Below, one piece after another: positions 57,164 to 64,000 of a DNA stretch of 64,000 nucleotides. The notes beneath the pieces are model-generated. The model saw nothing but the letters and a program-made list of their open reading frames with translations, made no database searches and was not told the DNA's origin. The translations under genes were made by a program, and so were the position numbers. The first letter of the stretch is position 1, and each line of letters opens with the position of its first letter. This DNA comes from Astrothelium macrocarpum (lineage: Eukaryota; Ascomycota; Dothideomycetes; Trypetheliales; Trypetheliaceae), in the NCBI GenBank assembly GCA_021030915.1, contig JAGEMR010000019.1, positions 62,001 through 126,000 of the forward strand, given 5' to 3'.

Positions 57164-58024
57164 ATGGCAGCTCCCAAAAAGTTTTACTTCCTCGCACCCA
57201 CGCGCGACTCTCCCCCAGATGGCCCCATCGTCCTAGGAAACATCGTCACGTCGCCCTCAACCCCCGAAGACGCAATTAACAGCGCCCCACCCCCATCCTT
57301 CTACGACCCCAAAGCACCTTACGAATCGTGGCAGAAGAACTGGAAATCCGAGAAGGAAAAGCACTTTAGCGGCTCAGGCGGTATCTGGGCTTCCTTTCTG
57401 CAGTTCCTCGGCGGGGGCGGGGATTTCAGCTTCAAAATATCGAACAGCAGCAAGGACATCTTCGAGTTCCAGCGCCTGACGACCCGGTACTTTGTGCCGA
57501 ATACTGAGTATGTGGAAGCATGCCTGAAGGATGGGGATGTGCAGGACTTTCTGAAAAAGAATAAGTATCGGGAGCCACTGTATATGATCACCGGGGTGAA
57601 AATCGCGCAGGGAGCGTCGGTGACGCGGGAGTTTATGAAGGAGCGAGGATTGTTTGCGCAGTTTGGGATCGATCTTACGGCTGCGACGGGCGGTATGGTC
57701 CCACTCCAATTCGGGCCAAAGGCGGATGTCTCCAGGAGTTCTTCGGATAAGGAGTCGTCGAGTGAGATGTCAGATTTCATCTTTGCGTTTCGGCTGAGGC
57801 AGATCAAATTCAAGAGAAGGAAGGAAATGACGCACGAAGATTATACAAAGCATGCGCTGTATAGTAGCGATCAAGTGTCGGAGAATACAGAGGCAGATAT
57901 GGAGGTCGAAGGTCTCGCTGATGAGGACCAGACGGTAGAGACTATAGGTAGTCATGAGGTCTCTTCTGCACTTGACGATGAGGATGGCGAGGTTTGCAGT
58001 GTCATCAAGCCAGTAGATGACTAG
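57164..58024 (+). CDS. Fungal 286-residue protein, candidate gasdermin-like pore former
   Basis: It is a single exon with no signal peptide. The start MAAPKKFYFLAPTRDSPPDG belongs, as I recall, to a multi-copy fungal family without a named function. The body (residues 70-215) is beta-rich: a glycine-rich loop with WASFLQFLGGGGDFSFKI, EFQRLTTRYFVPNTEYVEA, PLYMITGVKIAQGASVTR and SDFIFAFRLRQIKF. The order (a Tyr/Val/Ile strand before VxVTR, a Gly/Ser-rich variable stretch, then a strand with AFR followed by a basic patch KFKRRK) resembles the pore-forming domain of gasdermins. Residues 222-286 form an acidic tail that could be cleaved. The neighbouring TPR-S8 protease is the kind of partner known for fungal gasdermins. 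The CDS is firm; the pore-former label is inference. Confidence 0.7.
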   Translation: MAAPKKFYFLAPTRDSPPDGPIVLGNIVTSPSTPEDAINSAPPPSFYDPKAPYESWQKNWKSEKEKHFSGSGGIWASFLQFLGGGGDFSFKISNSSKDIFEFQRLTTRYFVPNTEYVEACLKDGDVQDFLKKNKYREPLYMITGVKIAQGASVTREFMKERGLFAQFGIDLTAATGGMVPLQFGPKADVSRSSSDKESSSEMSDFIFAFRLRQIKFKRRKEMTHEDYTKHALYSSDQVSENTEADMEVEGLADEDQTVETIGSHEVSSALDDEDGEVCSVIKPVDD

Positions 58025-60580
58025 TGATAGTGATCCTGATAAATTCTGGCGCTCTGATAGGCAGCCTCGGCAAAATGGGATCGAGCGCGTTGGATATCAG
58101 GATTCATGGTCTTTCCTCAATGGTGTTTTTAATGAGGCAATGTGTCGAAGGTCGAGAAGAGTGAATTAGAAACTTGCTTGAAAGAGCTACCTTAGTCATC
58201 TCAAGCAGGAGCTAGGGCCTCACACGGGTCTATGGAAAGGAGGTAGAAATGAAGGATTTCGATGCAGACGCGTTAGTCATCTTGATAAAGATAGGTACCT
58301 TATTTAATAGCAAAATACAAACTCTCCCTAAAACAGTCACTCTCAGAACAAGTACTAAGATTACTGTTGGTGTGTATTCGTACTAATGCTATAAAATGAT
58401 GGAAGTCTTCACTGATAAGTACCTACAGTGGTCTCGCAATTACATGACAACGCACTTTCTTGGGTTCTCAGGATCCCTGGAAATTACAACACCCGGGATT
58501 CTACGACATTGCCCTGTTCTTGCGAGTGCGCACTTTGAGGAGTCCCAGCAACACACAGACGGAAACCAAACAACTGTGCTTTTGGATCCTATCTCCAACG
58601 TCTTTGAACCCTCGATGTCGAAGGCCATGAAAGTGCTCGTTGTCATCTCGCTTTCGTCATCAAGTCGGAAACTTCCTTGCAATAGTACCACTTTACATTT
58701 GTCTGGTAATGGACATGATCCGGTCACTCCCACGCTCGTCTGATAATATCCCGGGATACCATCCCACGTCAACTAAATATTTGTAAGTAGGCATATAAAT
58801 TAGATGCTGCTACTTACCGATTGCTGTACGAGTTGGGCGATATCTGATATGTCCTGGCGTCTGGAAATATCATCGCGAAATGCTTGCAGATTGGGTATCT
58901 TGATGCACTTGCGTATAACCATAATTTGTCGCTGACTATCATGCGCTCCAAGTGAGGTTAGACACAGGTAGGAACGAAATGAGGAATTTTGATCACCCGA
59001 TATACGGAAACAGCTACGTAAATCTATGGCTAGACATATTTTCCATCACCTTCGATGGCATGTCGTACAAAGAGACCTTTGATGTGGCCTCCACTGATTG
59101 GATGGAAGCAACCATCTGCATAGACTGTATACTTACGGAGGTCACCCGTGGTTTAACAATGAGATAAGAGGGCAGCTACTCTGTCCGTAGAGTGAGCTCA
59201 GCGATGACTTAAAGGAGGCCTGACCTTAGCCTTTTTCAAGGCTGTGGTATTAGTGGAGCATATGTCTTGAGACCAAAATGACTGGGTAAATTACTCAATC
59301 TACATCTGATTAGATATAGCCAGTAAAGTTGAGTGATAGTTTTCGTTGTTTGCGACGGCATATATCGCCCTTTTTGTGGGGTATTATCACCGGTAGTGGG
59401 CTTGCATAATACAGCAGATATCAATCCACGCATAATCAAATCCATTTTGTGTCGTCAGCTCGCATGTTTTGACAGATTTCTAGTAATCAGTCTTCTTTTT
59501 ACCGATCTTTTCATCTATCTTTTTAACTTTAATTTTTTTATCCCGCCATATGTGCAATAATATCGCATATAAAAAAAGCTCTCGGCCAAAGAATGCTTTG
59601 ATTTGAAGAGTTTTATAATTGATAACACGCATTACATCTACACATAAACAGGATTACAAGATTCACTTTATTGCCCACCTACTCTTAATATATTTGCGGT
59701 CTTCTGATCATGAGACCCTGAGATAAGATTCTGTGGAATTCTCGAAGTTGGACTTGTTGTTTTCTACTGGCCAGGCTAGGAGCTATATACAGGACGAGAG
59801 CTAACGAAGCAACCACCGAGCTAGGCTGAATTAATCAGTGAAAAAGGACAACTGCTGGCCTATTGCCACCTTTCTCTTTACGCCTGTGATCTCACATACC
59901 CTTTCCTCTTCAAATTATACTATTACTCAATCGAGATATGAAAAAATATTAAGTTTATCAAATAATATGAAAAATCTTTGCTGTGTCATATCAACAATCG
60001 TCTTTAACAATATGGACTCTGCCATGTAAGAGATTATCGACTTCGTATGTATGGTTGATCTTGACAGCACTATACAGCGTCTAGGCGCATGGGATAGATG
60101 GATTACAATCTACGCATGCTTCTGACCTCGATTTCCACTAATTTAATATAAATTAACACGTCAAATTGAAGACATTGTTTTGTTATCTGATTTACAGAGA
60201 GCTCCTTTTTAGTGATATTGTGAGACCCTTCTATTGAAGCTCCACTATCCAGCGTTTATTATTTCTAATACTCCTAGAATGGCAGTATTCAAGCCCTGGA
60301 ATCTCACTATTATATTGATAAGTTATCGTCAGCCCCGTGGCTGCCGTGTGAGGATCATTTATACAATATCACTACACTGATCGATACTTCCCAATCAAAC
60401 CGATATAATTCCGCTAAACCTTAGATGCCGGCCGTACGTTTTAGTCAACCATTAAAGCGTAATTTACTTTATATAACATCTTGCCGAGCTTGTGGCTGCT
60501 TGGTGCGTGACCGCCATAATACGCTCAGATGCAATTTCCCCGTCTCTCCCAGGATATAGATCAAATTACGCAAAGCCGTT
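58025..60580. other. Long intergenic stretch, no supported gene
   Basis: It contains dispersed-repeat copy C (59355-59415). A minus frame of 110 codons at 58440-58772 has protein-like composition but no ATG. The rest (59450-60480) is AT-leaning without open frames. The 3' region of the NO VEIN-type gene lies at the right end. Confidence 0.5.
59355..59415 (+). repeat. Dispersed palindromic repeat, copy C
   Basis: It contains GGCATATATCGCC, then CTTTTTGTGGGG and TATTATCACCGGTAGTGGG, which is 18/19 identical to copy A over that last core. Confidence 0.6.
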
Positions 60581-63500
60581 CTACGTAACAACTGTGACGG
60601 CATATGTAGGCGCAACAAATTTCAGTATGCCCTCTTCGCCGCGAGTGTACGGATCCAAATACACTCTCCACTGCGGCCGGTGTTCCGCCCCATCTTCCAA
60701 TGCATCCAAGCCTGAGATACGCAGAATGACGTACACCTCTGACGGCGTCGCCGAGTTGACACGCAGCTTCTTCGCCTGGCAAATGTTAGCCCAAAGGCCT
60801 CTTGACTTACTGCGTGACTTGACAAAGCTTACCAACTCGTGCTGACTGCCACTCATATAAAAGGTAGTAGTAGGATCTTGGCTCGTTGTGCTCTTGACCT
60901 CCAGTCGGTACAGAGGCACATTACCATTGTCGCAAGCCGTGTATAGCCACTCTGGCGTCGCATACGAGTGCTGCATCTGTAGAAAGTGGCGGGTGAGGGT
61001 GCCCTGCGTGTCCTCATAGGTAAAATCCGACACTTCGCGGCCAAAGGTCGAGAAGCCAGCGCGAGAGCGCAGCGAGCTGGTCCAGTTTTGCTCGCCCGTG
61101 AAGTTGGGCAGCTCGAGCGTATCGCGTAGCAAGATGTATACCTGGACAAGAGTCAGCTTCTGACCTGGCCAGGTGTGGCAAGCCGGACTTTTTAAGGGAC
61201 TTACAAACTGTTCTCCCAGAAAGCCGACTTCAAAGTCACGGGCGATTTCCTCCTCGTTACGATTCGAAATCGGCCCTGCTCGTCGGCGCGGGCTGGGATT
61301 GACTGCAATTGGTATCGACACGGGAGCAGACTCAGCGGCTTCGAGGAGGTCCCAGAACGCGCTCATGTCAAAAGCGCCACCGCCGCCGCCGCTTGACCTC
61401 CCAAGCCGAGAGCTGAATGTAGGGTCGGCGTTCCGGGCGAAGCCTTGAAGCCGCTCCCTGTTTCGGTTGCGATTATCTGTGCTGTAAAGACCGGCGGCCG
61501 TGTGACGAGGTGTGACTGGTCGTTCGCTCGGGCTCTCGTCTGAAGGCACATTCAGATGATTCTGCGAGCGAGACTCGGGCGTGGTCGGCCTAGAGCTAGG
61601 TCGATGATCCACATGCGGTCGCAGAGTCGTGTTTGCAGCCTCAGACCTCGCCGAAGCACGCGTAGACTCTAGGACAGCCGACCCTGCGGAATCCGAGCGA
61701 ACACCGCTTGCAGACATCGTTGATGGGACGTCACCGTTATCATCAGAGCTGCCATCACTTTGGCTCTGCGAGTCTTCGTTGACCGAATCTGCCACCAAAG
61801 TCTCATCGCGATAGTCTGCAGCGTCCCCACCAGTGATACCTTTTTTGATCAGCAAGACCTTCAGCGAGGCGAGGGGCATCTGTAGGAAGGTATGAAGATC
61901 CGGAAGATCGTCGGGTTCAAGCTCCAGTGCCTCTACAAGCTGCTCTGGAAAGTCTGTTATGAGCGCACAGTGGCGTGTGTGCCTGTTCGCCGAGACGTAA
62001 ATCTCCAGCTTGGCAGCCTCGTCTTCCCCAGTTCTGACTTTTACTCTAGAACCTCCCCCGTCCTTCGTCACAGTAGTACCTTCCAATGTATAGTGCGTTT
62101 TAATGTCTGCGCTCAACCAGACCTCAACATTTTCAAGAAGTGGCTGAAGCTCGTAAGGTGACTCGCACTCGGCGTGCTCAAAATATCTATACCAGCGTAA
62201 GCATAAAAGCGCGGTGTCGAATCGGAGAATGAGATTGCGTACTTTAAAAGTGCATTTGCACGACCTCGAAAGTCCTGCGTGAGCTCATGGTCGTGTTCAA
62301 GTGGTTGGCGAGCTTCTGTCTCTATCAAGACTTCCTCGAATAGAAACGAGTCGCAGCCTTGATTACGAAGCAAATCTGCAACCTTTTTCGAGGTGTCAAA
62401 ATCGAAGTCTAGAAAGGTGTGAGCGTCAGAGAAGATGTCGAACAGATCCTGCCGGTCGTTGACATAGAAACTTCCAATCGAGCAAAGCTTACGCGAGCAC
62501 GTTGGCGTGCGGCACGGCCAGCATTTTTTATTGTCTAGTCGTCCTAGCTCCTTGTCGTTCTGCCGTAGGCGGGCGATTTCTAGCAGAAGCTCCTTTATGT
62601 AATGGTATCCGTCTTCGTCTTCCATAGGGGTGTCCGTTGTTGATATCAGCAAGTCAGTGACCAGCATGTCCATGGTTGCATTCGGCACTTCTAACGTGTC
62701 TCGGAACAGATCGCGATATTGATTTAACGAGGGCATGAGGGCATGCTTGTGCCGCAGAACCGACCTGGTCCAGATGCAGTCCTCGAGTGACAGCCACTGG
62801 CCGCTCTGGTCATTGATACCACGGAGAAAGATGAGTGGGCACTTCTTGAAAGCGTTTCTGTCGAAACGGTCAGCCAGTCGCTATTCTCTGGGCGTGGACA
62901 CATGCGTTATCTTTCCTGGCCAGCTGCGACGGCAACTCTCAATTCTCTCATAGAGCCGATACACTCGCTTCGGATTGTCGCTCTTGTTTTTCTGCATCAA
63001 CGCCAAGTCGGCAAGTAGTTCGTCGATGCCAGCATTTGGAAGTTTGAGAACGTCAGTGAAGAAGGCTTTTGCTGTCGGTGCATGCCGCTCCACGATGCGA
63101 CGAATGGCAGCCTTGCTCTCCAGCTCAAGCTCATTCTGCGAAAATTCGTTGTCGTCCCACACGCACTGAGCTGGCGTTTTCCACTCGAGGGCAGAACCCG
63201 ATAAAGACGGCATGGCAATACAGGCGGTTTTGTCATCGACGCTGAATCTGTTCTCGATCAGCAACATTTCATTCAGCATACTACACTGTACTCACGTGTC
63301 TGCGCAGTAATTGTGTAGAAACACATAGACTTCAGTGACATCTACCATAGTCGTCGACTCATCGTCCCTAAGTTGTTTGAGATATTCTAAAGCTTCGGTA
63401 CTCGTCGCGTTTGGGACTTTCAAGATCTCTCGAAACAACCGATCTAGTTCATGGCCGTAGACTGGGTGTAAGGCAGGCTTGGACGAGAAACCTTTGGGTC

Positions 63501-64000
63501 CATACCAGACACAGCTTTTCAGACGCTCATACTGGTCGTTCGGAAGATTGACAAAATCATTACCAAACGCTTTCCTATTGACGACAGTCAGTATTATCAG
63601 TCGGCTCCAGGTTGTTCGAGCACCTCGAACGAAGACCGCCAATCAAGTAGTTGTGCACACTTACTTGACCTTCTTCTCCTCGGTAGGCGAGAAAGCTAGT
63701 AATTGGATCGCTAGGTAAAGCTGTTTTGACTTGTTGACGTCTGTATGCTCCTTGAAGCCCAACTGGTTGAGTACCCACAAATAAAAGTCGAGTCCCTCAT
63801 GCAGTCCGACACCTAAGCTGGATAAAAATTTCCAGTCCTTCGAGTCGCCGCTGGGCAAAGCCAGGAAATGGCAGTCGTCGGCATTACCAAACGCTTGCAT
63901 CTTTTCCACAAGTGTGGGCATGGGGATGTAGGTTTTGCGCAAAGCAACTCGACTTCCCGACTTACACATGAATTTATGGTCTGCTAGTATATCTCTCGCC
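60581..64000 (-). CDS. NO VEIN-type protein (DUF3883/NOV C-terminal domain), 5' part beyond window
   Basis: Exons on the minus strand are 64000-63665 (open at the edge), 63574-63296, 63247-about 62900, 62857-62243, 62186-61205 and 61141-60581, giving about 1039 residues. The end is the NOV domain: EIARDFEVGFLGEQFVYILL (made by splicing), NFTGEQNWTSSLRSRAGF, VSDFTYEDTQGTLTRHF, PLYRLEVKST, whose Glu-x-Lys core is of the PD-(D/E)xK nuclease type. The plant and fungal relatives carry an Hsp90-like ATPase at the N-terminus, expected to the right of the window. Before the NOV domain are three diverged copies of a unit ending LFREILKVPNATS, FFTDVLKLPNAGI and LFRDTLEVPNATM. One join (62858-62899) is uncertain because an in-frame TAG at 62881 could instead be a real stop. 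Confidence 0.82.

Noticed and set aside
58440..58772. 110-codon minus frame with protein-like composition
   Set aside because: There is no ATG, no splice-linked exon and no recognisable family; left unannotated.

Overview
The window is nuclear DNA from a filamentous ascomycete (Pezizomycotina). Nearly every gene carries short introns (mostly 42-93 nt) with GTRNGT-type donors and GCTGAC/CTAAC-type branch sites. The gene content is typical of the group: two SAT4-type rhodopsin-like membrane proteins, a HET-domain relic, an NmrA-like reductase, an APC permease, a GPI-type carboxylesterase, and an AT-mutated DNA transposon. I cannot fix the class or genus by eye. I joined exons by hand and checked each model for reading-phase consistency. 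No tRNA, rRNA or CRISPR array was seen.

Layout. 0-1 kb: 3' part of a secreted protein with 24-residue repeats, running off the left edge. 3.6-34 kb: ordinary euchromatin with the P5A ATPase Spf1, an Hsp70-like protein, a macrodomain hydrolase, an NmrA-like reductase, a carboxylesterase, a SAT4 protein, an amino-acid permease, an Mme1-type mitochondrial carrier, a membrane protein with a SAP-like N-terminus, eIF2-alpha, a Yvc1-type TRP channel, a GH5 glycosidase and a second SAT4 protein. 34-42 kb: an unrecognised two-exon gene, a GFA/CENP-V-type zinc protein, a broken HET-domain gene, a multispanning membrane protein and a Gfo/Idh/MocA dehydrogenase.

42.6-45.2 kb: a pogo/Fot1-like DNA transposon with well-preserved inverted repeats and a TA duplication. 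Its interior has been driven to extreme AT content, and a clean solo LTR (5-bp duplication, seven 29-bp hairpin repeats) sits inside it. 45.9-64 kb: an accessory block rich in protease and immunity-flavoured genes. It holds a ComEC-type metallo-beta-lactamase-fold protein, a frameshifted papain-like peptidase, a TPR-subtilase (S8) fusion, a single-pass membrane protein with a Pro/Gly/Arg-rich tail, a 286-residue protein whose layout I compare with gasdermin pore-forming domains, and the C-terminal third or more of a NO VEIN-type (DUF3883) protein running off the right edge.

The most interesting hypothesis is that the TPR-S8 protease and the 286-residue protein form a protease/pore-former cell-death pair like the HET-Q2/HET-Q1 systems known in fungi. 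The sequence supports the protease firmly and the pore-former only as a hypothesis. A second notable signal is the mutation context in the transposon relic: surviving C bases almost all follow T, which is not plain CpA-directed RIP.
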